From Mycolicibacterium fortuitum subsp. fortuitum (GTDB lineage Bacteria > Actinomycetota > Actinomycetes > Mycobacteriales > Mycobacteriaceae), in assembly GCF_022179545.1 (NCBI RefSeq), contig NZ_AP025518.1, positions 3,534,001-3,598,000 of the forward strand: a DNA stretch of 64,000 bases. The letters are read 5' to 3'. Below, in pieces: positions 27,152-36,262 of the stretch (its first letter is position 1; each line of letters opens with the position of its first letter). The notes under the pieces were generated by a model. It saw only the letters and a program-made list of their open reading frames with translations, was not told where the DNA came from and ran no database searches. Position numbers and translations under genes: made by a program.

Positions 27152-28336
27152 TCAGCTGACGAGGTTCTGTACCCAGAGCGTGAAGCGGTTCCAGTAGTCG
27201 ACGATCCAGTCGAGCACGGCTCCGTCGGCTCGCGACACCCACAGCGCGACCACCACTGCCACCAGCATGGCCAGCACCAACAGCGCGATCGCCCCTCCGG
27301 ACACCCGGCTGCGATACAGCGTCGCCACTGCCTTGGCGTCGACCAGCTTCTCTCCGACCTTCAAACGGGTCAGGAACGTCGAGGGGTTGCTGCGCTGGCG
27401 GGAGCGGTCGAAGAACTCCTCGATCGAGGCCGTGTGGCCTGCGGTGACGATCAGTGATGCCCCGTGGTGATCGCACAGCAGCAGCGCCAGGTCGGCTGCC
27501 GATCCGGCGGCCGGGAACGTCATCGCACCCACGCCGAGGTCCTGGATGCGCTCCAGCCCGGCGGCGTGGCCGTCGGCGTCCGCGGGCAGCACCACCTGGG
27601 CACCACACCGCAACACCTCCACGCTCATCTTGTCCGGGTCGCCGACGATGAGCGCGGGGCGGTATCCGGCCTTGCGCAACACGTCCGCGCCGACGCCGAC
27701 GCCGACCAGCACCGGTTGGTACTCCTTGATGAACGGCTTGAGCGCCTTGAGGTCGTCGGCCGCGTCGGGCTCCTCGGCCACGATCACCACATGCCGGCGG
27801 TGCAGGTCCACGTCGATGTTGGGGATACCGATGCCGTCGATCAGCAGCGGGCTCTCGCTGCGGATGAACTCGATTGTGTTGCCCGCGAACGCTTCCAGAT
27901 GTGCCACCAGGCCACTCTTGGCGTCGTGCATCAACTCGTGGATCTCTTGGTCGTTGCGCTCGGTGCCCAACGCGATGCGGCGGTCACCCGAGTACACGCC
28001 ACCGTTGTTCAGCCGGATCCGCGCCCCGTCCTTGACCTTTTTGAAGACCTCGGGGCCGGCCTCGTCGATCAGCACGACACCGTTGGCCACGAGCACCTCC
28101 GGCCCCAGGTTCGGGTAGCGCCCCGAGATGGACGGCGAGGCGTTGACGACACCGGCGACCTGGGCCTCGACAAGCGCATCGGCGGTGATCCGGTCCAGAT
28201 CCTGAGCGTCGAGGACGACGATGTCGCCAGGGCCGACGCGGCGCAGCAGCCGATCGATGTCGCGGTCCACACGGGCAGTGCCGGTCACTCCCGGACGCGA
28301 ACTGGCATTGCGAGTGAGCAGCGTGGACATCTTCAT
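27152..28336 (-). CDS. steA: SteA-like cell-separation protein
   Basis: 394 residues. The soluble N-terminal part has two alpha/beta regions (about 35-130 and 170-330) with thiamin-pyrophosphokinase-like motifs (GDPDKMS, VLPADADGHAAGLERI) but no obvious active site. One C-terminal helix (about 350-370) leads to an extracellular tail of about 20 residues. It matches Rv1697 and C. glutamicum SteA, which with SteB controls peptidoglycan hydrolases during separation of daughter cells. A -10-like CAGAAT ends 6 bases before the ATG (28348-28343), predicting a leaderless start. Downstream mctB is cotranscribed. Confidence 0.85.
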   Translation of the reverse strand: MKMSTLLTRNASSRPGVTGTARVDRDIDRLLRRVGPGDIVVLDAQDLDRITADALVEAQVAGVVNASPSISGRYPNLGPEVLVANGVVLIDEAGPEVFKKVKDGARIRLNNGGVYSGDRRIALGTERNDQEIHELMHDAKSGLVAHLEAFAGNTIEFIRSESPLLIDGIGIPNIDVDLHRRHVVIVAEEPDAADDLKALKPFIKEYQPVLVGVGVGADVLRKAGYRPALIVGDPDKMSVEVLRCGAQVVLPADADGHAAGLERIQDLGVGAMTFPAAGSAADLALLLCDHHGASLIVTAGHTASIEEFFDRSRQRSNPSTFLTRLKVGEKLVDAKAVATLYRSRVSGGAIALLVLAMLVAVVVALWVSRADGAVLDWIVDYWNRFTLWVQNLVS

Positions 28337-28410
28337 GCGCCGATTCTGTCGGGCATCGCCGGTCAGGCGGCGGAGGCGCGCCGTAACACCAGCCTCACAA
28401 GTTGGCTTTA

Positions 28411-28425
28411 GTCACATCAGTAACA
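28411..28425. promoter_or_regulatory. MtrA-like tandem GTNACA repeat upstream of steA
   Basis: GTCACA-tca-GTAACA at 28411-28425 is a direct repeat of two GTNACA half-sites at 9-base period. It lies about 65 bases upstream of the predicted steA -10. A third GTAACACCA copy is at 28383-28391. Tandem GTNACA motifs are what I recall for the response regulator MtrA, which controls cell-wall hydrolysis and division genes. The match is by eye. Confidence 0.35.
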
Positions 28426-28436
28426 CCATTTCGGAC

Positions 28437-28958
28437 TCATTCGCGCTTCGCCGCGTAGTGCCGCGCAGCCTTGGCGCGGTTGCCACAGGTAGCCATCGAG
28501 TGCCATCGCCGCGCTCCGTTTTTGGAGGTGTCGTGGAACCACAGGATGCAGTGTGGGTGCGCGCATTGCTTGATCCGATCGGGCGACTCGCCCAGCAACC
28601 GCAGCAGGTCGTCGGCGGCCAGCCAGCCGGCCAGCCACTCGGCTTGCGGCACCTCGACCACTTCCGCCGGCCCCGACCCGGTGAGCTCACGGCGGATCCG
28701 CCCCCGTTCCAGCACCTCGTTGACCCCGTCGAGGGACCCCTCCGAAAGCGCTTGCAGGATCGCCTCGCGGGCCGCGATGAGCGCGAGACGCGACCGCTCG
28801 TCAGCCTCGCAGCGATCGCCCAGTCCATTGGCCAGCAACCAGACTTTCAACCCGTCGACGTCTGCGAGAAGGTCCTGTGGGCCGTCCGCCGACATCCACC
28901 GGGTGTTCAGCAGATCCAGCGCCAGAGGCTCACCGACGTGTGGGCGCGGATCAGGCAT
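28437..28958 (-). CDS. CGNR zinc-finger regulator
   Basis: 173 residues from ATG 28958; a -10-like TACCCT at 28969-28964 sits just before it. The N-terminal part carries the ABATE-type stress-sensing domain (EPLALDLLNTRW, then about 100 helical residues). The C-terminus is a CGNR zinc finger: C-x4-C (CAHPHC), then FHDTSKNGARRWHS and CGNRAKAARHY. Such proteins are predicted transcription factors of actinobacteria and proteobacteria responding to small molecules. It is divergent from a VOC/flavin-protein unit whose promoter carries a perfect palindrome, probably its operator. Confidence 0.85.
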   Translation of the reverse strand: MPDPRPHVGEPLALDLLNTRWMSADGPQDLLADVDGLKVWLLANGLGDRCEADERSRLALIAAREAILQALSEGSLDGVNEVLERGRIRRELTGSGPAEVVEVPQAEWLAGWLAADDLLRLLGESPDRIKQCAHPHCILWFHDTSKNGARRWHSMATCGNRAKAARHYAAKRE

Positions 28959-29007
28959 ACCTGAGGGTAACCACGCGCCGACACCACGATGAGGCACGCG
29001 CCGAACT

Positions 29008-29061
29008 AACCATCTATATCGGCTTAGATGGTTGACGCAGCCACGAATCCCGTTCTAACCT
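29008..29061 (+). promoter_or_regulatory. 9-bp palindromic operator overlapping the VOC promoter
   Basis: AACCATCTA (29008-29016) and TAGATGGTT (29025-29033) form a perfect 9-base inverted repeat with an 8-base spacer. The -35 TTGACG at 29032-29037 overlaps its right arm, and TAACCT at 29056-29061 is an 18-base-spaced -10. A second partial pair, CTAACC and GGTTAG, lies downstream. Binding would block the VOC/flavin-protein promoter. Confidence 0.65.
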
Positions 29062-29101
29062 TCATAAGCAATTACATTGGTTAGCCATTCAGGAGGACTG
29101 C

Positions 29102-29563
29102 ATGACCGGAACCATCACCCCTCAGCTCGCCACCGGACACGTCGGCATCAATGTCACCGATCTGGACCGCTCGGTGACCTTCTACCGGGATGCGCTGGGA
29201 TTCGAACCCCTTGCCGTCCACCGCGAGGGCGAGCACCGCTACGCCTTCCTCGGCACCGGCGGGACGCTGCGGCTGACCCTCTGGCAGCAGAGTGATGGCC
29301 GGTTCTCCCCAGAAACCCCTGGCCTGCACCACCTTTCGTTCGAGGCGGCCAGCATCGAGGAGGTGCGCACGGTCGAGGCCGCGCTGAAGGCCCTTGGCAC
29401 CGAGTTCGCGCACGACGGGGTCGTCGCCCACGGCGAGGGCACCGCCTCCGGCGGCATCTTCTTCACCGATCCCGACGGAACCCGTCTCGAGGTGTACGCG
29501 CCGACCGGGGCACAGACCGCTCCCGCACCCACCGGGGCGGCGCCCACGTGCGGATTCTTCTGA
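29102..29563 (+). CDS. VOC-family (glyoxalase/dioxygenase fold) protein
   Basis: 153 residues from an ATG behind AGGAGG. The vicinal-oxygen-chelate fold is clear: GHVGINVTDLDRSVTFYRDALGFEP at the start and GIFFTDPDGTRLEVYAP at the end, with metal-ligand candidates His14, His113-region residues and Glu in LEVY. The two beta-alpha-beta-beta-beta units fit the length. The reaction is not predictable: glyoxalase, dioxygenase or antibiotic-binding roles all use this fold. It shares a promoter with the flavin protein that begins 15 bases later and is probably controlled by the divergent CGNR regulator. Confidence 0.8.
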   Translation: MTGTITPQLATGHVGINVTDLDRSVTFYRDALGFEPLAVHREGEHRYAFLGTGGTLRLTLWQQSDGRFSPETPGLHHLSFEAASIEEVRTVEAALKALGTEFAHDGVVAHGEGTASGGIFFTDPDGTRLEVYAPTGAQTAPAPTGAAPTCGFF

Positions 29564-29578
29564 GCCACGAAGGTGACC

Positions 29579-30481
29579 ATGTATCACTCGGGTGAATTGG
29601 CGGTGCAGCGGCGCTTGGGGCAGCACGCCATCGCCGCCCGCGTCGGCCGCATGATCCGCACCGAAGTTCCGGCAGCCGCCGCAGCATTCCTCGCCGAACA
29701 ACCGATGATCGTGATCGCCGCAGCAGATGACGAAGGCCGGGTGTGGACCAGCTTGATCGCCGGTCCGCCCGGATTCGTCCACGCCGACGATCCAGGCACG
29801 ATCGTGATCGAGGCGCTGCCGGCACCGGGCGATCCGCTGCGCGATGTGCTGCGCCGCGGCGCACCGATCGGGCTCATCGCCATCGAACCGCAGACCCGGC
29901 GCCGAATGCGGGTCAACGGCTCCGCCGAACCGGCGGGCAACGGGATGCGGATCGTCCCCGACCAGGTGTACTCGAACTGCCCGAAGTACATCTCGCGCAG
30001 GCACATCGCCGGCGGCGAGTCCGTACCGCAGGTATCCGAAGCGCACATCGGCCAGGCCCTCACGGACCGCCAGCAGGAGCTCATCACGGGGGCCGACGCC
30101 TTCTTCATCGGCTCGGCAGACGCCGAAGGTAACGCCGACGCGTCCCACCGGGGCGGCAATCCCGGCTTTGTGCAAGTGCTCTCACCGCGGCGGTTGCGCT
30201 GGCCGGACTACCGCGGGAATTCGATGTTCATGACGCTGGGCAACATCGAGGCCAATCCGCGATGCGGGCTGTTGGTGGTCGACTGGTCTTCAGGGTGGAC
30301 GATCCAGCTCACCGGTACAGCCGAAATCAATTGGGAGGAAGCCGATTCCAGTGCCGGCGCCCAGTGCGCCGTCGATTTCGAACTCGACGAGGTGGTGGAG
30401 TTGACCCAGGTCAGCCCGCTGCGGTGGACGGCTCCCGAACTGTCACCGGCAAACCCGGGCCCGGCTACCGGGCGGGGCTAG
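29579..30481 (+). CDS. Pyridoxamine-phosphate-oxidase-like flavin protein
   Basis: 300 residues from ATG 29579 (AAGGTG upstream; an in-frame GTG lies at 29573). Two split-barrel halves are visible. The second half (about 160-275) has GADAFFIGSADAEGNADASHRGG and YRGNSMFMTLGNIEANPRCGLLVVDW, typical of FMN-binding PNPOx-like oxidoreductases. Together with the VOC protein it may detoxify or reduce a small compound. The stop overlaps recN's stop region by 4 bases, converging. The whole 28437-30481 unit interrupts the conserved recN-steA order, indicating an insertion or lineage-specific gain. Confidence 0.8.
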   Translation: MYHSGELAVQRRLGQHAIAARVGRMIRTEVPAAAAAFLAEQPMIVIAAADDEGRVWTSLIAGPPGFVHADDPGTIVIEALPAPGDPLRDVLRRGAPIGLIAIEPQTRRRMRVNGSAEPAGNGMRIVPDQVYSNCPKYISRRHIAGGESVPQVSEAHIGQALTDRQQELITGADAFFIGSADAEGNADASHRGGNPGFVQVLSPRRLRWPDYRGNSMFMTLGNIEANPRCGLLVVDWSSGWTIQLTGTAEINWEEADSSAGAQCAVDFELDEVVELTQVSPLRWTAPELSPANPGPATGRG

Positions 30482-32241
30482 GGCGCGCTGCGCTCCTGCT
30501 GCGCAGCCTCCAACAGCTCCCTGGCGTGCGCCCGGCCGCTGTCGGACTCCCCCAGCCCGGCCAGCATCCTGGCCAGCTCGGCCACCCGGTCCTCGTCATC
30601 GATACGGCGCACGCCGCTGGACTTGGCGCGGCCATTACCGCTGTCCACCACCAGGTGTGCATCGGCGAAAGCCGCGACCTGAGGCAGGTGGGTCACCACG
30701 ATGACCTGGTGGGTGCGCGCCAGTCGGGCCAGCCTGCGACCGATCTGAACAGCGGCCCGGCCACCGACCCCGGCGTCGACCTCGTCGAACACCATCGTGG
30801 TGCCCGCCGTCGACGCCGACAACACCACCTCAAGCGCCAACATCACGCGAGAAAGCTCACCGCCGGAGGCACTTTTGGCCAAGGGCAGTACATCCGCTCC
30901 TCGGTGTGCGGTGAAGCCGAATTCCACCGCGTCCACCCCGTCGTGCCCGGCGTGCAGAACCTCGCCATCGGGCATGGTCACCGGGGCGGAGTCATCGGCC
31001 CGCGCCTGCATCGGCGTAACCCCGATGGTGAACACCGCATTGGCCATGGCCAATCCGGCCAGCTCCGCGGTCACCGCCTTGGCCAGCCCCTTGGCGGCCT
31101 TGGACCGTGCCTTGGTGAGTTCGGCCGCCGCCGCGACCAACTTCGCCTCGAGCTCGGCGACCTTGCGGTCCAGAGCAGCCAGGCTCTCCTCGGACACATC
31201 GAGCTGGGCCAGCCGCTCAGCGGCATCGCGCGACCACTCCAACACCCCGTCGATGTCGGCGGCATATTTGCGGGTGAGGGTGCGCAGCTCCGCTTGACGT
31301 GCCAGTTTGGTCTCCAAAGTGCTGGCATCGCTGGGCAACTCGGACAGATAGTCACCGAGCTCGCCGGACACGTCACCGATCACCGCCATCGCCTCGGCCA
31401 GGCGGACGGCCAATGCCTGCAGTGCCGCGTCGTCGGTCGATTCGAGCGCCGCCTGCGCCCGACCGACACCGTCGGCCGCGGAGGTGGACTCCGGCGTGGG
31501 CTCGTCGAGCTCGCCGGCAAGCGCGAACCGGGCGGTTTGTGCAGCCTCCCGCAGTGCATCGAGCTCCGAAAGCCGACGGATATCGGCGATGATCGCCTCG
31601 TCCTCACCGGGTTCCGGTGCGACCGCGTCGATCTCGTGGATCCCGAAGCTCAGCCGATCGGCCTCCTGCGCCAGCTCCCGGGCCCGCCGGCGACGGTCGG
31701 CCAGGTCGCGCCGCGCCGTGAGCCACTCGTCTCGGATGCTCCGGTACCGGGCCAGCGGCTTGTCCACCTCGGCGAACCGGTCCAGCGCCGCCCGCTGCTC
31801 GTCGGGCCGCATCAACCGCAGCTGATCGTTCTGGCCGTGCAGCGTCAAAACCTGGGCGGTGAAGTTGCTCAACGATTTGGCCGGCACGCTGCGTCCGCCC
31901 AGATATGCCCGCGACGGCCCGGCCCGGCTGACCGAGCGGGCCGCTATCACGCTGCCGTCGTCATCACGCTCGGCGCCCGATGAGTCCAGGATCTCCTCGA
32001 CTCGTCCGGTCACGTCCTCGCCGAGTTCGCTTGTGTTGAAACGTCCTTCCACCACGGCGCGGTCAGAGCCCGAGCGCACCCTGGTGGCGTCAGCGCGCGC
32101 CCCGCCGAGCAGGTGCAGGCTCGTCACCACCATCGTCTTACCGGTACCGGTTTCACCGGTCAGGACCGTCAACCCACGGTCGAACTCGGCAGTGGCAGCG
32201 CTGATCGCGCCCAACGACTCGATCCGAATCTCTGACAGCAC
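30478..32241 (-). CDS. recN: DNA repair protein RecN
   Basis: 587 residues from a GTG. The SMC-like ATPase has Walker A GETGTGKT near residue 29, long central coiled-coil regions (about 150-350), the signature SASGGELSRVMLALEVVL and Walker B TMVFDEVDAGVGG. RecN acts early in double-strand break repair, holding DNA ends or sister strands for RecA. Length and motifs are normal. It follows nadK by 6 bases, so tlyA-nadK-recN form one operon as in M. tuberculosis. Confidence 0.97.
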   Translation of the reverse strand: MLSEIRIESLGAISAATAEFDRGLTVLTGETGTGKTMVVTSLHLLGGARADATRVRSGSDRAVVEGRFNTSELGEDVTGRVEEILDSSGAERDDDGSVIAARSVSRAGPSRAYLGGRSVPAKSLSNFTAQVLTLHGQNDQLRLMRPDEQRAALDRFAEVDKPLARYRSIRDEWLTARRDLADRRRRARELAQEADRLSFGIHEIDAVAPEPGEDEAIIADIRRLSELDALREAAQTARFALAGELDEPTPESTSAADGVGRAQAALESTDDAALQALAVRLAEAMAVIGDVSGELGDYLSELPSDASTLETKLARQAELRTLTRKYAADIDGVLEWSRDAAERLAQLDVSEESLAALDRKVAELEAKLVAAAAELTKARSKAAKGLAKAVTAELAGLAMANAVFTIGVTPMQARADDSAPVTMPDGEVLHAGHDGVDAVEFGFTAHRGADVLPLAKSASGGELSRVMLALEVVLSASTAGTTMVFDEVDAGVGGRAAVQIGRRLARLARTHQVIVVTHLPQVAAFADAHLVVDSGNGRAKSSGVRRIDDEDRVAELARMLAGLGESDSGRAHARELLEAAQQERSAP

Positions 32242-32247
32242 TGGTAT

Positions 32248-33171
32248 CTACTGTCCCCGCCATCCGGTGACCGGCAACCGGAACTTGCGCACCAACCGAT
32301 CGGTGAACGGCGCCGAATCCAGCCGCACCCACTTCAGCGGGGTGCCGCAGCGCGTCACTTCGAGCCGGCCACCGGCCGGTACAACCATCTCCCGGCGACC
32401 GTCACAGAACACCAGGGCATCATTGCCGCTCGCCTCGACCTCGATGGCGATACTGGCCAGCGGGCTCGTCACCATCGGCCGCGCGAACAGTGCGTGAGCA
32501 TTGTTGGGTACCACCAGGATTGCCTCCAGGTCAGGCCACAGCACCGGGCCACCTGCCGAGAACGCGTAGGCGGTGGACCCCGTCGGAGTCGACACCAGCA
32601 CCCCGTCGCAGCCGAACGACGACACAGGGCGCCCGTCGACCTCCAACACCACGCCCAGGACACCGAGCCGCGGCCCCTTCTCCAGGCTGGCCTCGTTGAG
32701 CGCCCACCCGCGGTTAACGACATCGGTTCCTACGCGCACCGCGATGTCGAGGGTCATCCGCTCCTCGATGCGGTAATCGCGCTGGATGACGCGCTCGAGC
32801 ACGTGGTCGATGGCCTCGGCCTCGGCCTCGGCCAGGAAGCCGATCCGACCGAGATTGACTCCCAACACCGGAATCTCGACATTGCGTGCGAGCTCGGCGG
32901 CCCGCAGGAACGTCCCGTCCCCGCCGAGCACCAGCACCAGTTCGCACCCTTCGGCCGCGCGCTCGTCGGCGTCGACCACCTCGATGTCGACGCCGAGGGC
33001 ACGCATGTCGTCGGGAGCCAGATGCAGCGGGCCGCGGTCGACGGCCTCCGCCGAAAGCACCTTCAGACCAATACCGTTGTCGCCGAGCACCTTTTCCACC
33101 CGGCGGGCAACTTCGGTCGCCTCGTCCCGGCCGGTGTGCACCACCAGCAGAATCGTGCGTTCAGCCGTCAT
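32248..33171 (-). CDS. nadK: NAD kinase
   Basis: 307 residues from ATG 33171, overlapping the tlyA stop (ATGA). The NAD-kinase signature is present: [15 protein letters not shown] (GGDG) near residue 80, [11 protein letters not shown], and the second-domain [14 protein letters not shown]. It makes NADP from NAD with ATP or polyphosphate. Known as PpnK in M. tuberculosis (Rv1695), with the same length. Confidence 0.97.
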   Translation of the reverse strand: MTAERTILLVVHTGRDEATEVARRVEKVLGDNGIGLKVLSAEAVDRGPLHLAPDDMRALGVDIEVVDADERAAEGCELVLVLGGDGTFLRAAELARNVEIPVLGVNLGRIGFLAEAEAEAIDHVLERVIQRDYRIEERMTLDIAVRVGTDVVNRGWALNEASLEKGPRLGVLGVVLEVDGRPVSSFGCDGVLVSTPTGSTAYAFSAGGPVLWPDLEAILVVPNNAHALFARPMVTSPLASIAIEVEASGNDALVFCDGRREMVVPAGGRLEVTRCGTPLKWVRLDSAPFTDRLVRKFRLPVTGWRGQ

Positions 33172-33977
33172 TGCGGCCCCTCCTCGACGGCCCGCCGCAC
33201 TGCCTGCTCCAGCGACTCGCCGTCCAGCCGACGGTCGCCCTGAGCACGCAGGTGCAGGAAGTACTCGACATTGCCCGATGGTCCGGGGAGCGGGCTGGCC
33301 GTCACATCGACAGCATGCCACTGCAGGGAGGCTGCCTTGCGGGCGACCGCGCACACCGCATCGATACGCAGCTCGGGATCTGACACCACCCCGCCCGCAC
33401 CTACCCGGTCCTTGCCGACCTCGAACTGCGGTTTCACCATCGGAACGATATCGGCGTCAGCCGACGCACAAGCCGTCAGCGCCGGAAGAACGGTGGCCAG
33501 TGAAATGAACGAGAGGTCGGCCACGATCAGCTGGACCGGCCCGCCGATCGCATCGGGGGTCAACTCCCGCACATTGGTGCGTTCCAGTACGTGCACCCGC
33601 TCGTCAGACCTCAGCGGCCACGCGAGTTGGCCATAACCCACGTCAGCGGCCACCACCTCGGCGGCGCCGCGATCGAGCAGGACCTCGGTGAAGCCGCCGG
33701 TCGAGGCTCCGGCGTCGAGGCACCGCCGGCCCTGGACCGTGACGTCGAATGCGTCCAGGGCGCCGATCAGCTTGTGTGCACCTCGTGAGACCCAGGTGCG
33801 TTCTGCGGAGGCGGTCACGGTGATGTTGGTACCCGGTGCGACTGCGGTGGCCGGTTTTGCCGCCGGCATGCCGTCGATGCGTACCCGGCCGGCTTCGATC
33901 AATTCGACCGCCTGCTGGCGTGAGCGGGCCAGTCCCCGTCGCACCAGCTCGGCATCAACGCGAGCGCGCCGCGCCAC
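33168..33977 (-). CDS. tlyA: rRNA 2'-O-methyltransferase TlyA
   Basis: 269 residues from a GTG. An N-terminal S4 domain ([25 protein letters not shown], about 6-60) precedes a Rossmann methyltransferase domain with [25 protein letters not shown] (SAM site) and later [10 protein letters not shown]. TlyA methylates C1409 of 16S and C1920 of 23S rRNA; loss gives capreomycin and viomycin resistance in mycobacteria. The gene is intact. It lies about 2 kb downstream of the rRNA operon on the same strand and starts 6 bases after the small Rv1693-like gene. Confidence 0.95.
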   Translation of the reverse strand: MARRARVDAELVRRGLARSRQQAVELIEAGRVRIDGMPAAKPATAVAPGTNITVTASAERTWVSRGAHKLIGALDAFDVTVQGRRCLDAGASTGGFTEVLLDRGAAEVVAADVGYGQLAWPLRSDERVHVLERTNVRELTPDAIGGPVQLIVADLSFISLATVLPALTACASADADIVPMVKPQFEVGKDRVGAGGVVSDPELRIDAVCAVARKAASLQWHAVDVTASPLPGPSGNVEYFLHLRAQGDRRLDGESLEQAVRRAVEEGPQ

Positions 33978-33983
33978 CGGCGC

Positions 33984-34190
33984 TCACCTTCCGGTCGCCT
34001 GCGGTCCGGCCGGTTGCCCCCTGTCGACGGATTCGAGCGCTTGTACGAGCAGATCGTGGGCCTGCTCGAGCCGAGCGGCCACCACGTCGATGTCGACGCC
34101 GTCGAGTGCGGACGGGTCCAGGGCAGGATCCGGCACCTCTGCCAGCACTGCGGCGACCTGGGCGCGCAGTTGGTCGGGATCGGTAGTCAT
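33984..34190 (-). CDS. Small conserved protein (Rv1693-like)
   Basis: 68 residues from ATG 34190, 13 bases after the HAD phosphatase stop. The product is a soluble acidic helical peptide (DQLRAQVAAVLAEVPDPAL, then AARLEQAHDLLVQALESVD), apparently two amphipathic helices. M. tuberculosis has a similarly short gene at the same place. Function unknown. Its tight spacing suggests cotranslation with the phosphatase upstream and TlyA downstream. Confidence 0.75.
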   Translation of the reverse strand: MTTDPDQLRAQVAAVLAEVPDPALDPSALDGVDIDVVAARLEQAHDLLVQALESVDRGQPAGPQATGR

Positions 34191-34203
34191 AGCGACACTC
34201 ACG

Positions 34204-35220
34204 CTAGTCGATGAGTGGCGGCAGCAACGACCAACGTTGCAGCGCCTGGCGTGCTGTGTCGTCGCCTGCGGACACCGTGAAAGCGGCACCGTCGAGGTCA
34301 GCACCCCACACTGCGTGCGCGGTGGCCCGGACCACCGACAGGTCATCGTGGGGATCCTGCCCGGTGGCGTGCACGGTGACACTGTCCGTGTCGACATCGA
34401 TCCGCCAGGCCGGGTCCGACGCGATGCGCAGCGTATCGACATCGCCATGTAGTCCGCGCAGGTCCGGGGCGAGGTATTGGGGACGTTCTGCCGGAACCGC
34501 ATGCACCGCCTCGGCGGCAGTGCTGACACCGGTCAGCACCATCAGGCTCGGCAGTCCGGCTGCGACGGCGCCGGCGATGTCGGTGTCAAGCCGATCTCCC
34601 ACGACCAGCGGCGTCGTGAACGTCCCCCGGCTCAACGCGTCGTTCATCAGCGTGGGTTGGGGCTTGCCTGCCACCAGCGGATCCTGCCCGGTCGCCACCC
34701 GCAACGCAGCCACCATCGAGCCATTGCCCGGCAGCAGCCCGCGTTCGGAGGGCAAGGTCAGGTCCACGTTCGCAGCCACCCACAATGCTCCGGCGCGGAT
34801 GGCCAACGCCGCCTCGGCCAGATCCGGCCACCCGGTGTCAGGCGAATGACCCTGGACCACCGCGACCGGCGCGTCATCGAACATCCGGACCGGCCGCAGC
34901 CCGGCCTTGCTCACCTCGCTGGCCAGTGCATCCGTTCCGACCACGAGAACCTTGGATTCCTGCGGCAGATGAGCGGCCAGCAGGTGGGCCGCGCTCTGCG
35001 CGCTGGTCACCACATCATCGGCCCCGGCGGCGAATCCGAGTTCACGTAAATGCTCGGCGACCTGTGCTGGAGCACGTGAGGCGTTGTTGGTCACGTAGAG
35101 GACTCGAGATTCGACAGCGGCCAGGCTTTCGATTGCCCCGACGGTCGGCTCATGACCCCGAAACACCGTGCCATCGAGATCGAGCAGCAGGCAATCATGC
35201 TGCCGTGCAAGCGAGGTCAC
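34204..35220 (-). CDS. HAD-family phosphatase, glycerol-3-phosphate phosphatase-like
   Basis: 338 residues from a GTG one base after the TPR gene stop; the longer open frame upstream is not coding. The HAD motifs are DLDGTVFRG (about 13-21), a Thr/Asn in VTNNASR and, in the C-terminal part, GKPQP with VVGDRLDTDIAGA. The middle holds a C2-type cap. M. tuberculosis Rv1692 is reported to dephosphorylate glycerol-3-phosphate in phospholipid recycling. The last 80 residues are a mycobacterium-specific tail. Confidence 0.85.
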   Translation of the reverse strand: MTSLARQHDCLLLDLDGTVFRGHEPTVGAIESLAAVESRVLYVTNNASRAPAQVAEHLRELGFAAGADDVVTSAQSAAHLLAAHLPQESKVLVVGTDALASEVSKAGLRPVRMFDDAPVAVVQGHSPDTGWPDLAEAALAIRAGALWVAANVDLTLPSERGLLPGNGSMVAALRVATGQDPLVAGKPQPTLMNDALSRGTFTTPLVVGDRLDTDIAGAVAAGLPSLMVLTGVSTAAEAVHAVPAERPQYLAPDLRGLHGDVDTLRIASDPAWRIDVDTDSVTVHATGQDPHDDLSVVRATAHAVWGADLDGAAFTVSAGDDTARQALQRWSLLPPLID

Positions 35221-35221
35221 C

Positions 35222-36085
35222 TCAGGACAGCTCCGTGATCCGGTCTTCCGCGTCGGTGATTCCGTCAATATCAGCCTCGGCCGCACGCAGGAACCACTGC
35301 AGCGCCTCCTCGCCGCGCCCCAGAGCCAGCAGAGTGTCGGCATACACATAGAACAGCCGGGCCGCTGTCGGTCCCACACTGGTCGGGTCCAACGGCGGCG
35401 ATGACAGAATCGCCAGCGCCTGCTCGAACTGCCCGAGGTCGGAGCGGGCACCGGCCGTGACGATGCGCAACTCATCGGCGTCCTCACCGGTCAGTGCGGC
35501 AGCCTCGTCACTGCGGGCCAGTTCCAGAGCCCGCTCGGGGCGCCCGACGCCACGTTCGCAGTCGGCGATCATCGGCAGAAGCGCCGACTTGCTGCCCATC
35601 CGGCGGGCCGCGCGCAGTTCGGCAAGAGCCTGAGCCCAGTCGCCGCTGTGATACGCCGCGATGCCGACCGCCTCACGCACCACCGCGATCCGGCCGGCGC
35701 GGTTGCGGGCGGCACGGGCGTGTGCCAGCGCAGCCTCGGGGTCTTCGTCCAGCAGCTTGCCGGCCATCACCAGATGGCGGGCAACGAAATCGGCGGTGGT
35801 CTTGTCGAGGGTTACCAGTTCCCGACGTACGTCGGGCGCCAGTTCCTTGGCCTCGACGTCGGACGGCAACCTCGGACCTTCGCGCGTGGGTTCGCCGTTG
35901 TCCGCGGACTGCGCCGGACGCGGCCGGTTGGGCCCAGAACCCCGGGATCCACCACGTTGATCCCGTCGTTGATCCCGACCGCCCTGGTCGTGATGGCGCC
36001 GAGGACCTGAATTATTGCTCGATGTGCGGTCGTTGGATGCACGCCGCGGGCGCCGCTCTGCGTCGCCTTGTCTGTCTCCGACCAC
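35222..36085 (-). CDS. TPR-repeat protein (Rv1691-like)
   Basis: 287 residues from a GTG. The first about 75 residues are disordered and rich in Arg, Gly, Asp and Ser, which suggests RNA contact. The rest is built of helical tetratricopeptide-like repeats (ALAHARAARNRAGRIAVVREAVGIAAY; GDWAQALAELRAARRM; LGRGEEALQWFLRAAE). It is cytoplasmic with no membrane segment. It lies between the rRNA operon terminator and the phosphatase gene, on the same strand, as in other mycobacteria. Role unknown; the basic tail next to translation genes hints at ribosome association, without proof. Confidence 0.8.
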   Translation of the reverse strand: MVGDRQGDAERRPRRASNDRTSSNNSGPRRHHDQGGRDQRRDQRGGSRGSGPNRPRPAQSADNGEPTREGPRLPSDVEAKELAPDVRRELVTLDKTTADFVARHLVMAGKLLDEDPEAALAHARAARNRAGRIAVVREAVGIAAYHSGDWAQALAELRAARRMGSKSALLPMIADCERGVGRPERALELARSDEAAALTGEDADELRIVTAGARSDLGQFEQALAILSSPPLDPTSVGPTAARLFYVYADTLLALGRGEEALQWFLRAAEADIDGITDAEDRITELS

Positions 36086-36211
36086 GTGTGCCTTTCTACC
36101 CGCCCTTCCCGCAAAGGATACTGGCAGCGGCCACGGCCGACATAATTATGTGAGCGCCAACGCAGCGGGAAATCCTCGAATATCACTTGAATTCGACGAA
36201 CAAAATCGACA

Positions 36212-36254
36212 TAAAAAGCGAATCGCCCCCCACGTAAAACGTGGGGGGCGATTC
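36212..36254 (-). terminator. Intrinsic terminator of the rRNA operon
   Basis: GAATCGCCCCCCACGT and its complement form a perfect 16-bp stem (36220-36235 with 36239-36254) around a 3-base loop. On the minus strand the stem is followed by GCTTTTTATG. It lies right after the 5S gene and ahead of the TPR gene, so it closes the rrn transcript. Confidence 0.93.
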
Positions 36255-36262
36255 TTAATTTG

